Below are positions 37,931 to 45,621 of a stretch of DNA of 64,000 nt, one piece after another. Numbering within the stretch: position 1 is the stretch's first letter; every line of letters starts with the position of its first letter. The notes beneath the pieces were generated by a model that saw only the letters and a list, made by a program, of their open reading frames with translations, was not told where the DNA came from and made no database searches. The position numbers and the translations under genes were made by a program. Source of the stretch: Flavobacteriales bacterium UBA6772 (GTDB taxonomy: Bacteria > Bacteroidota > Bacteroidia > Flavobacteriales > Flavobacteriaceae); assembly GCA_905181765.1 (NCBI GenBank), contig CAJIYW010000001.1, positions 124,001-188,000 on the forward strand, given 5' to 3'.

Positions 37931-39010
37931 ATGTATTTACAGAAGCTTTCTTTAGTTAATTTTAAGAATTTAGAATCGCAATCATTTGATTTTCAACAGA
38001 AAATAAATTGTTTTGTAGGTAACAACGGTGTTGGGAAAACCAATATTTTAGATGCTATTTATTATTTATCTTTTGCAAAAAGTTACTTTAATTCGGTTGC
38101 AGTTCAAAATATTAGACATGGCGAAGCTTTTTTTATGATAGAAGGAGACTATATTTTGAATGATAGAAATGAGAAGATTGTTTGTAGTTTAAAAAAAGGA
38201 CAAAAGAAGGTTTTAAAACGAAATGGAAAAAGTTATGAAAAGTTTTCTGAACATATTGGGCAATTACCGCTTGTAATTATTTCTCCTGCGGATAGAGATT
38301 TGGTTACAGAAGGCAGCGATACAAGGCGTAAATTTATAGATGGTGTAATTTCTCAACAGAATAAAAATTACTTAAAGGATTTATTGTCTTATAATAAGGT
38401 TTTAAGTCAGCGCAATGCATTATTAAAGTATTTTGCAGCAAATAGAACCTTTGATGCTTTAAATTTAGAGGTCTATAATGAGCAGCTTTCAGAATATGGT
38501 GCAAGAATTTTTGAGGTAAGAAAAGTGTTTCTTGAGAAATTTATTCCTATATTTAATGAGAAATATCAAATAATTTCAGATGATAAAGAAACTGTAAATT
38601 TGGTTTATAAGAGTCAGTTAAATGATTCTTCTATGAAAGATTTACTACAGCAGTCTTTAGAAAAAGATAAAATGTTACAATACACGTCTTCAGGAATTCA
38701 TAAAGACGATTTAAGTTTTGAAATAGGTAGTTATCCTATTAAAAAGTTTGGTTCTCAAGGGCAACAGAAATCATACTTAATAGCTTTAAAGTTTGCACAG
38801 TTTGAATTTATAAAGCAACAATCCAATGTAGTACCTATTTTATTGTTAGATGATATTTTTGATAAATTAGACGAAAGCAGAGTTTTACAAATTATCAACT
38901 TAGTTGATAATGATGAATTCGGACAAATATTTATTACCGATACGCACTCCGAAAGAACGGAGAATATTGTAAAGCAAAGCAATAAACCCTATCAGATTTT
39001 TAAATTATAG
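37931..39010 (+). CDS. recF: DNA replication and repair protein RecF
   Basis: An SMC-like ATPase that loads RecA at gaps with RecO and RecR. The 359-residue protein has the Walker [18 protein letters not shown] at residue 33, the SFAKSYF region, the signature [16 protein letters not shown] near 277 and Walker [15 protein letters not shown] near 302. Full length. It is followed by the DUF721 gene, the usual flavobacterial order. Confidence 0.95.
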   Translation: MYLQKLSLVNFKNLESQSFDFQQKINCFVGNNGVGKTNILDAIYYLSFAKSYFNSVAVQNIRHGEAFFMIEGDYILNDRNEKIVCSLKKGQKKVLKRNGKSYEKFSEHIGQLPLVIISPADRDLVTEGSDTRRKFIDGVISQQNKNYLKDLLSYNKVLSQRNALLKYFAANRTFDALNLEVYNEQLSEYGARIFEVRKVFLEKFIPIFNEKYQIISDDKETVNLVYKSQLNDSSMKDLLQQSLEKDKMLQYTSSGIHKDDLSFEIGSYPIKKFGSQGQQKSYLIALKFAQFEFIKQQSNVVPILLLDDIFDKLDESRVLQIINLVDNDEFGQIFITDTHSERTENIVKQSNKPYQIFKL

Positions 39011-39070
39011 TGAAATTTAAATAATTGAATTAGCAATGACATGAAGCTCAAAGCTAAAAACTATACAACC

Positions 39071-39366
39071 ATGGCCAAAAGAGAAAACGATTCTTTTTCT
39101 ATTGAAGATTTAATGCAACTTTTTATCAAAGAAAATAAATTGACAAAAGGAATGCAGAAAATTAAGATTGAAGAAACTTGGCATAAGATGATGGGGCAAG
39201 GAGTGCACAGCATACCACTTCTGTGAAATTGCAAAATAAAACATTAGTTATTCAATTAAATTCTTCTGTTTTACGAGAAGAATTAAGCTATGGGAAAGAT
39301 AAAATTATAAAAATGATGAACGAAGAAATAGGAGAGGAGATTATTTCTAAATTGATGTTGATTTAG
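39071..39366 (+). CDS. DUF721 (DciA-like) protein (frameshifted)
   Basis: Small DUF721 proteins are related to DciA, the replicative-helicase loader of many bacteria. I choose the ATG at 39071 (MAKRENDSFSIEDLM); an upstream ATG at 39041 is open but does not fit the family. The frame stops after KMMGQGV; adding one G near 39204 (GTG CAC to GTG GCA CAG) continues AQHTTSVKLQNKTLVIQL, SSVLREELSYGKD and a stop at 39364, 98 residues in all. Its place after recF matches the replication-repair context. Confidence 0.8.
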
Positions 39367-39375
39367 GGTTTACTT

Positions 39376-39563
39376 TTACTTATTTTTTTGGAGTTGAGCC
39401 TTACTGATTTTTTTATTATCGCGATGCATTAAAGAATTTCCAACGCCAGCACCTATTGCAATTCCTACACTAAGCCAAAGACCTATATTTTTGTTAGAAC
39501 ACCTACACAGTTCCAAATAGGAGCCATTGCAATTCCTGATGCTAATTTTTTTTCTTTTTTCAT
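39376..39563 (-). CDS. Small glycine-rich membrane protein (frameshifted)
   Basis: On the minus strand the ATG at 39563-39561 begins MKKEKKLASGIAMAPIWNCVG, and another frame carries NIGLWLSVGIAIGAGVGNSLMHRDNKK to a stop at 39376. With one indel between about 39485 and 39520 this gives roughly 62 residues with a glycine-zipper-like helix (SVGIAIGAGVG), a type common in flavobacteria as a small inner-membrane protein. Function unknown. Confidence 0.45.
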
Positions 39564-39672
39564 ACTCACTTATTTTAAAATTATAATTTTATTTCAACGA
39601 AACATTTTAATATTCAAATCTATACTTTCTAAACATAAAGTAAATAAAAATATTTTAAGCTGATTTCACAAA

Positions 39673-39702
39673 AAAAACTCGAAACCAAAGTTTCGAGTTT
39701 TT
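39673..39702 (-). terminator. Intrinsic terminator after ndk
   Basis: AAAAACTCGAAAC (39673-39685) pairs perfectly with GTTTCGAGTTTTT (39690-39702) around a CAAA loop. It lies 27 bases past the ndk stop and could act in both directions. Confidence 0.85.
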
Positions 39703-39729
39703 ACTAAATATTGTTTAGACTTTAAATCC

Positions 39730-40149
39730 TTAAAATTGCTCTCTTCCAGAAAAGTGAAAGTTTCCTTCAATTTGTGCATTTTCGTCAGAATCAGATCCAT
39801 GTACAGCATTTTCTCCCATAGAAGTTGCATATAATTTTCTAATAGTTCCTTCTGCAGCATCTGCTGGGTTTGTAGCACCTATTAGAGTTCTAAAATCGTT
39901 TACAGCGTTGTCTTTTTCTAAGATTGCAGCTACAACTGGTCCTCTTGTCATAAATTCTACTAATTCACCAAAAAACGGACGCTCATTATGCACAGCATAA
40001 AAAGCTTCAGCATCTGCAGTTGTCATTTGTGTTTTCTTTAAAGCTACAATTCTAAATCCTGCAGCATTAATTTTGTCTAAAATTGCACCAGTATGTCCGT
40101 TTTCTACAGCATCTGGTTTAAGCATTGTAAATGTTCTATTTGTTGCCAT
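39730..40149 (-). CDS. ndk: Nucleoside diphosphate kinase
   Basis: Balances NTP pools by phosphate transfer through a His intermediate. The 139-residue protein begins [13 protein letters not shown], has [12 protein letters not shown] and [12 protein letters not shown], and carries the catalytic His in [14 protein letters not shown] near residue 116. Full length. A TAATTTTG (minus, 40169-40176) stands 20 bases before the ATG and a strong terminator follows, so it is monocistronic. Confidence 0.97.
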   Translation of the reverse strand: MATNRTFTMLKPDAVENGHTGAILDKINAAGFRIVALKKTQMTTADAEAFYAVHNERPFFGELVEFMTRGPVVAAILEKDNAVNDFRTLIGATNPADAAEGTIRKLYATSMGENAVHGSDSDENAQIEGNFHFSGREQF

Positions 40150-40198
40150 CGTATTTTTTAATTTTTGGCAAAATTACATATTTTTTGTTAATAATAGG

Positions 40199-41227
40199 TT
40201 AAGGATATACTTGAAATAACTCTTGCAATAACTTGTTGTTTTTTCCTCTCATCTGCATCGTTACTTTATGAGTTTCAAAATCAAATTTTAAGACTCCAAA
40301 ACTAATATTAGAAACTACAGCTTTTACTCTATACTTGTTCTTTTCATTCGTAAAACCCCTGTAAGCATGTGTAAGTCCGCTAGAGGTAAAGTCTATTAAA
40401 GGAAAAGAAAGATTTGCTACTGTTGTTTTCGAAAACTCTGAAATATGTCTATCACCAGAGAGTAACAATACTCCTTTTGCATTACTTTTTACAATAAGTT
40501 TTTTTAATTTTTCTACTTCATGCGGAAAATTACCCCAAGTTTCAAAACCATGTTCAGCTGCTAAAACTTGTATACTGCTTACTACAATATTAAAGTCTGC
40601 TTTAGAATTCTCTAATTCACTTGTTAGCCATTGCCATTGGTTGCTCCTAGAACTGTACCGCTGCCAAATACATTTGGCATAAATCTTTTACTATTTTTTG
40701 TAGATTTTGTCAATGCAGTTCTAAAATACCTTGTGTCTAAAATTATTACTTTTATACTTCCCTTTTTAGTTTTAAAATTTTCTGAATGATAAATACCCTC
40801 TTGCTTTCTTCTTTGACTTGTAATATCAACATTCAAAAAATCTAAGAAAACTCGTTGTGCTTCCTTTTTTGAAGGAGATTCAATACCACTGTCATTTTTT
40901 CCATAATCATGATCATCCCATGTTGCCATCACAGGAATGTTATTTATGAGACTTAAATACCCTTTTTGGTTTTTTAAAGTGCATAGTCATTTTTTAATTT
41001 ATTCATATCTATGCGTATCAGCATAAATATTATCACCGCCCCAAATCCATAAATTTGGTTTATTTTTAATGATTTCTTTCCATAAAATGTTTTCTGTATT
41101 TTGCCTATTACAAGAGCCAAAAGCAATGGTAAAATCATTTTCTTCTTCATGCACTACTTTTTTTATTGTGCACAAGAAAGAGTAAAAAGAGTATTGAAAA
41201 ATAGCAAATTTTTAAAAAATTTTTCAA
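40199..41227 (-). CDS. PhoD-like alkaline phosphatase/phosphodiesterase (several frameshifts)
   Basis: A secreted metallophosphoesterase. In three frames the signatures run in order: signal and lipobox FNTLFTLSCAQ, FTIAFGSCNRQ, LWIWGGDNIYADTH, VMATWDDHDYGKNDSG, VIILDTRYFRT, then WQWLTSELE and LLLSGDRHISE. They match the PhoD/MPP family metal ligands. Shifts are needed near 41170, 41000, 40975 and 40640. The start is approximate (TTG at 41227 or nearby). It has its own consensus promoter and is divergent from the gldI operon. Full function after correction is likely, but the 5' part is the least certain. Confidence 0.72.
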
Positions 41228-41250
41228 AATGAAATAGTTTGGGTTTTGTA

Positions 41251-41280
41251 CAAATGTAAACCAAAATTTATTTTGAACAA
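41251..41280 (-). promoter_or_regulatory. Promoter of the PhoD-like gene
   Basis: On the minus strand TTG (41280-41278), a 19-base spacer and TACATTTG (41258-41251) match the flavobacterial consensus; the start codon lies 24 bases further. Its -33 box is 2 bases from the -33 box of the divergent promoter. Confidence 0.65.
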
Positions 41281-41301
41281 TGTTAATAAATTGTATCTTC
41301 G
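41273..41301 (+). promoter_or_regulatory. Promoter of the DHH-gldI operon
   Basis: TTG (41273-41275), an 18-base spacer and TATCTTCG (41294-41301, one mismatch to TANNTTTG). The ATG follows only 7 bases later, so the transcript would be nearly leaderless. Confidence 0.55.
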
Positions 41302-41307
41302 CCTAGT

Positions 41308-42336
41308 ATGATTTTAAAAGGATTTGAAGCACTAAAAAGCTTTCTTAGTAAACCAAAGAATATTGTATTAATAGGGCATAGAAATCCAGATGGAGATGCT
41401 ATGGGGTCTACTTTAGGTCTGCAACATTATTTGACAAAAAAAGGTCATAAGGCTACTGTTGTTGTGCCAAATGAGTATCCAGATTTTTTACATTGGTTGC
41501 CAGGTTCCGAAAACACCTATCGGTTTGATTGGCAGAATAGCCAATCTCAAAAAGCTATAAACGCATCAGATATTATCTTTCTCTTAGATTTTAATGCATT
41601 GCATAGAGTTGGTTTCGACATGCAAAAGACGTTAGAAAAGTATCCAAATGATTTTGTAATGATAGATCATCATCAACAACCAGATGATGTGAAATACATG
41701 TATTCTGATGTTGAAATTTGTGCTACCTGTCAAATGGTATATCAATTTATTGAAATGAACAACGATTTAGATTTGATAGATGAAGCAATTGCAACTTGTT
41801 TGTATACAGGAATTATGACGGATACGGGTTCTTTTAGGTTTCGATCTACTACCAGTAAAACGCATAGAATTATTGCAGATTTAATTGAAAAAGGTGCCCA
41901 GAACGATAAAATTCATAACAACGTGTATGATGCTAATTCTTACGGCAGACTATTGTTGTTAGGACAAGCACTTAGTAATTTACAGATTTTACCAGCATAT
42001 AAAACAGCATTTATTACACTAACAGAAGCTGAAAAGAAAAAGTTTGATTTTCAAAAAGGAGATACAGAGGGTGTAGTTAATTATGCACTTTCTTTAAAGG
42101 GTATTATTTTTGCAGCTATTTTTATTGAAGATAAAGAACAACATATTATTAAAATTTCTTTTAGATCTAAAGGAGATTTTTCTGTAAATCAGTTTTCGAG
42201 AAATCATTTTAATGGGGGCGGTCATGATAATGCAGCCGGGGGTAAGTTCAGTGGCTCTGTTGAAGAAGTAATTACAACATTTAAAGAATTGTTGCCAACA
42301 TATAAAAATGAATTAAATAGATCTTATGAAATATAG
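41308..42336 (+). CDS. DHH/DHHA1 phosphoesterase (NrnA-like), gldI operon
   Basis: A 342-residue homologue of the protein at 9957. Motifs are canonical: GHRNPDGDAMGS near residue 24, LLDFNALHRVG near 90, MIDHHQQPD near 119, GIMTDTGSFRF near 171 and FNGGGHDNAAGG near 312. Predicted to degrade oligoribonucleotides or pAp. It overlaps gldI by 11 bases, and this gene order is usual in flavobacteria. The mRNA may be nearly leaderless. Confidence 0.88.
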   Translation: MILKGFEALKSFLSKPKNIVLIGHRNPDGDAMGSTLGLQHYLTKKGHKATVVVPNEYPDFLHWLPGSENTYRFDWQNSQSQKAINASDIIFLLDFNALHRVGFDMQKTLEKYPNDFVMIDHHQQPDDVKYMYSDVEICATCQMVYQFIEMNNDLDLIDEAIATCLYTGIMTDTGSFRFRSTTSKTHRIIADLIEKGAQNDKIHNNVYDANSYGRLLLLGQALSNLQILPAYKTAFITLTEAEKKKFDFQKGDTEGVVNYALSLKGIIFAAIFIEDKEQHIIKISFRSKGDFSVNQFSRNHFNGGGHDNAAGGKFSGSVEEVITTFKELLPTYKNELNRSYEI

Positions 42337-42853
42337 TTTATTTTTTATTTTTTTATATTTTCTAAGTTGTTCTGCACCTCAAGCAAGAAGACCTATAAAC
42401 CCAAAACCTTCTGCTACAATATTTCAAGAAAACATTGCAGCTACAAAAAAAATATTTCAGAAAGAAGAAGCTGAAATTTTAAAATACATAAAAAATGATA
42501 GCTTAAATATATATAAAACTTCACCAAACGGATTTTGGTATTCCTATGTTCATCAAATACAAGAAGATTTAGTAACCCCGAAAACAGGAGATATTGCAGA
42601 GTTAACTTATGATATTAGAGATTTAAATGATATTATTTTATACAGTAAAGAGACCTTGGGTATTAAAAATTACGTGGTAGATAAGGAAAATTTTATTTCT
42701 GGAATTCAAAAGGGAATAAAGTTGATGAAAGTGGGAGAAACTATTATATTTGTAATTCCGTCTTATAATGCTTTTGGCATTTCTGGTGATGGAAATAAAA
42801 TTGGAATAAATAAAACTATTAAGAGTAAAGTAACATTATTAAATATTAAATAA
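42326..42853 (+). CDS. gldI: Gliding motility-associated peptidyl-prolyl isomerase GldI
   Basis: A lipoprotein FKBP-type isomerase needed for gliding in Flavobacterium, presumably for folding of gliding or secretion components. The 175-residue protein has a lipoprotein signal (SLFFIFLYFLSC) and a degenerate FKBP domain with TGDIAELTYDI, LGIKNYVVDKENF, GIKLMKVGETIIFVIPS and YNAFGISGDG. The order DHH-gldI-FKBP-cyclophilin is the characteristic flavobacterial cluster and supports the name. Confidence 0.88.
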   Translation: MKYSLFFIFLYFLSCSAPQARRPINPKPSATIFQENIAATKKIFQKEEAEILKYIKNDSLNIYKTSPNGFWYSYVHQIQEDLVTPKTGDIAELTYDIRDLNDIILYSKETLGIKNYVVDKENFISGIQKGIKLMKVGETIIFVIPSYNAFGISGDGNKIGINKTIKSKVTLLNIK

Positions 42854-42863
42854 ATTAAAAAAG

Positions 42864-43592
42864 ATGAAATTAGTAAAAAAATTAGCAGTCGTAGCAGTAA
42901 CAGTTTCTTTGTTTTCATGTGGAAATCAAGCACAAGATGTAAAAATTTTAGAAACAGAATTAGATTCAGTTAGTTATGCAGTCGGTTTAAGTATGAGTGG
43001 TCAGTTAAAATCAAACTTTAGTGAAGTAAATAAATCAATTTTGGCACAAGGAATTAGAAACGGCTTAGATTCTACTAACTTATTAATTGATGCAAAAGAT
43101 ATGCAAGAGGTTTTAAGTGGCTACTTTAAAAAGAAGCAACAGGCTCAAATGGAAGAGCAACAAGCAGCAGCGTCAAAAGCAGCAGAAGCTAAGTTTGGTG
43201 AAAATAAAAAAGCGGGAGAGGATTTTTTAGAAGCTAACAAGTCTAAAAAAGGTGTACAAACTACAGAAAGTGGTATTCAATACATCGTTTTAAAGGAAGG
43301 TTCAGGTGAAAAACCAGCAGGACCAATGACAAAAGTAAAAGTGCATTACCATGGTACAAATATAGAAGGAAATATTTTTGATAGCTCTGTAGATAGAGGA
43401 ACGCCAGCTACATTTGGTTTAAACCAAGTAATTAAAGGTTGGACAGAAGGTGTTCAATTAATGAATGAAGGAGCGAAGTATAAATTCTTTATTCCTCAAG
43501 AATTAGCTTATGGTGCACAACAAAAAGGTGAAAATATCAAACCTTTTTCTACGCTAATATTTGAAATTGAATTATTAGAAGTATTAAAATAA
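42864..43592 (+). CDS. FKBP-type peptidyl-prolyl isomerase with Mip-like N-terminal domain
   Basis: A 242-residue periplasmic or lipid-anchored foldase. It has a signal ending VSLFSC, an N-terminal dimerisation helix region (DSVSYAVGLSMSGQLKSN, then a long Gln/Glu/Lys helix QQAQMEEQQAAASKAAEAK) and a C-terminal FKBP domain (VKVHYHGTNIEGNIFDSS, GWTEGVQLMNEGAKYKFFIP, LAYGAQQKG). Architecture matches the Mip/FkpA group. It starts 10 bases after gldI. Confidence 0.92.
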   Translation: MKLVKKLAVVAVTVSLFSCGNQAQDVKILETELDSVSYAVGLSMSGQLKSNFSEVNKSILAQGIRNGLDSTNLLIDAKDMQEVLSGYFKKKQQAQMEEQQAAASKAAEAKFGENKKAGEDFLEANKSKKGVQTTESGIQYIVLKEGSGEKPAGPMTKVKVHYHGTNIEGNIFDSSVDRGTPATFGLNQVIKGWTEGVQLMNEGAKYKFFIPQELAYGAQQKGENIKPFSTLIFEIELLEVLK

Positions 43593-43596
43593 AAAT

Positions 43597-44751
43597 ATGC
43601 AGAAATTTTTCTTTATTTCTATAATATTTGTGTCATTAACATCTTGTATTCAAGGGAAGTATAAGGACTTGGAAGTGGGTATATATGCAGAGATTCAAAC
43701 AAATAAAGGAAATATTTTATTAGAATTATATACTGAAAATGTACCTAAAACTGTTGCAAATTTTATTGCTTTAGTTGAGGGTACAAACAGTAGATTAGTA
43801 GATTCTTTAAAAGGTAAAAATTTTTACGACAATATTATTTTTCATAGGGTTGTACCAAATTTTGTAATTCAGGCTGGTGGTTTTACCTCCGAAGGAAGAA
43901 AAAGTACAGGGTATTTTTTTGGGGATGAGTTTCCAAGAAATAAAAATGGAAACATTATGTATAAGCATGATGATCAAGGCTTGCTGTCAATGGCAAATGG
44001 AGGGCCATTAACAAACAATAGTCAGTTCTTTATAACGCATAGAGCAATACCTCATTTAGATGGTAAACATAGTGTTTTCGGCAAAGCTATTATAAATTGT
44101 CTAGAATTAAAAAAGTTACAAAAAGCATATACAGATACTTTACAATTAAAAAATGCAATTAACGTAACAAGAATGGAAGTAATAAATAAGGTTTCTCAAA
44201 ATGATACCATTATTACTATAAATATTATTAGAATAGGTGCTAAGGCTCAAAATTTCAATGCAGCGAAAACTTTTGATGAAGAGGTTATTAAATTTAACAA
44301 GTCTCAAGAGGAAATAGCGAAACAAGAAAATAAAATAGAAGAAGAGAGATACGCTAGTTATCTATTAAAAAAGAAATCTTTTTTAATAGACATGGAAGAG
44401 TCTAAGGCAAGGAAAACAGGCACTGGTTTACGTATTTTAAAATTAAAAAAAACAAAAGGTAAAAAAGTTTTTATTTCAAAAAAAGTGACCGCCAATTATA
44501 CTTTGTATACTGCGGATGGAAAAAAAATGAACTCTTCAGAGGATATAGGGAAACCTATCGTTTTTAACTTAAATAACAAACAAAAACCAATGATTAGTGG
44601 CTTAAAAGAAGGACTTTTATCTATGAGGTTAGGTGAGAAGTCACGTTTTTTTATTCCCTATACTATTGGTTTTGGAAATCAAAAATTCGGTCCTTTTCCA
44701 TCAAAATCAGATTTAGTTTTTGAAGTAGAAATCTTAAAAATTGACAATTAA
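43597..44751 (+). CDS. Cyclophilin-FKBP fusion peptidyl-prolyl isomerase
   Basis: A 384-residue lipoprotein (signal ending FVSLTSC) with two different isomerase folds. Residues about 30-170 are a cyclophilin: YTENVPKTVANFIALVEG, FYDNIIFHRVVPNFVIQ, GLLSMANGG, NSQFFIT and HLDGKHSVFG. Residues about 270-384 are an FKBP-like domain: KVTANYTLYTADGKKM, ISGLKEGLLSMRLGEKSRFF. A Lys/Glu-rich helix links them. The fusion is less usual than single-domain foldases but known in this phylum. It begins 4 bases after the FKBP gene. Confidence 0.88.
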   Translation: MQKFFFISIIFVSLTSCIQGKYKDLEVGIYAEIQTNKGNILLELYTENVPKTVANFIALVEGTNSRLVDSLKGKNFYDNIIFHRVVPNFVIQAGGFTSEGRKSTGYFFGDEFPRNKNGNIMYKHDDQGLLSMANGGPLTNNSQFFITHRAIPHLDGKHSVFGKAIINCLELKKLQKAYTDTLQLKNAINVTRMEVINKVSQNDTIITINIIRIGAKAQNFNAAKTFDEEVIKFNKSQEEIAKQENKIEEERYASYLLKKKSFLIDMEESKARKTGTGLRILKLKKTKGKKVFISKKVTANYTLYTADGKKMNSSEDIGKPIVFNLNNKQKPMISGLKEGLLSMRLGEKSRFFIPYTIGFGNQKFGPFPSKSDLVFEVEILKIDN

Positions 44752-45310
44752 TTTGTTCGACATTATACAAAAAGACAAAGAATTACTTATTTTTCTAAAC
44801 AATTTAGGTAATGAAAATTGGGATACACTTTGGCTTGGCATTACGCACCAATTAAATTGGGCGCCATTATTTATGTTTATCATTTTTTTAGTGCTTAAAA
44901 GTTTTGGTTGGAAGCGCGGGAGTGTAGTTATTATTTCCATGATTTTATTAGTTGCTTTTTCAGATCAGTTTACAAACCTTATTAAAGATTCTGTACAAAG
45001 ATTAAGACCTAATAATGATCCTGAAATTAAACATCTTTTAAGAATATTTATAAAACCACAGAGTTTTAGTTTCATGTCTGGCCATGCAACGACTTCTACA
45101 TTTTTCTCTGTTTTCACGGTTCTTTTACTAAGAGATAAATACAAATACATATATTTTATTTTATTATTTCCTTTAGTTTTCTCTTATAGTAGGGTGTATT
45201 TAGGTGTCCATTTTCCAATAGACATTTCTGTAGGAATTATAATAGGAACCCTTTTTGCAAATTTGTATTTTATATTATACAAGAAAGTAGATAGAAAGAT
45301 TTTTGATTAA
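44741..45310 (+). CDS. PAP2-family membrane phosphatase
   Basis: A 189-residue membrane protein of the PAP2/undecaprenyl-diphosphatase-like superfamily. The three active-site motifs are KDSVQRLRP, SFMSGHATTST and SRVYLGVHFPIDI. It likely dephosphorylates a lipid phosphate at the periplasmic face. The TTG start at 44741 overlaps the end of the cyclophilin-FKBP gene by 11 bases; another TTG at 44753 is possible. It probably ends the gldI operon. Confidence 0.88.
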   Translation: MTINLFDIIQKDKELLIFLNNLGNENWDTLWLGITHQLNWAPLFMFIIFLVLKSFGWKRGSVVIISMILLVAFSDQFTNLIKDSVQRLRPNNDPEIKHLLRIFIKPQSFSFMSGHATTSTFFSVFTVLLLRDKYKYIYFILLFPLVFSYSRVYLGVHFPIDISVGIIIGTLFANLYFILYKKVDRKIFD

Positions 45311-45621
45311 TTTTTATCTGAATATAAATACTGTTTTACTTACTAATGCTTTGTTTGCATTCTATTAATTTATAATTAAATTATACTTTTCTGTTTTAAA
45401 TTTTATGAACAAGTTTTAGTTTAAAGATTGTTTTCGATTTTTTTTATTATAGATTTCTGAATTCCTCAATAAATGATCTTATTTGAGCGTATTAGAAATA
45501 AAACAAACATAGCTTTTACTAAATATTTAATTATGAACTATCTATTAACAATCTGCTATTTGCTTTTATAGTCAACAAAAAATTGGTTAAATTTGCAATT
45601 GAAAATCGACTAAAAGAGATT
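45311..45621. other. Intergenic, pheT promoter element only
   Basis: About 310 AT-rich bases. TAAATTTG at 45588-45595 fits a -7 element 27 bases before the pheT start; the nearest TTG (45560-45562) is 25 bases away. A short inverted pair AATGC/GCATT near 45347-45363 lacks a T-tract, so I do not call a terminator. Confidence 0.35.

Noticed and set aside
39666..39878. 70-codon ORF at the ndk 3' end
   Set aside because: It is an alternate frame of the intact ndk gene and its terminator.
45340..45365. Terminator after the PAP2 gene
   Set aside because: The AATGC/GCATT pair is only 5 bp long and not followed by a T-run.
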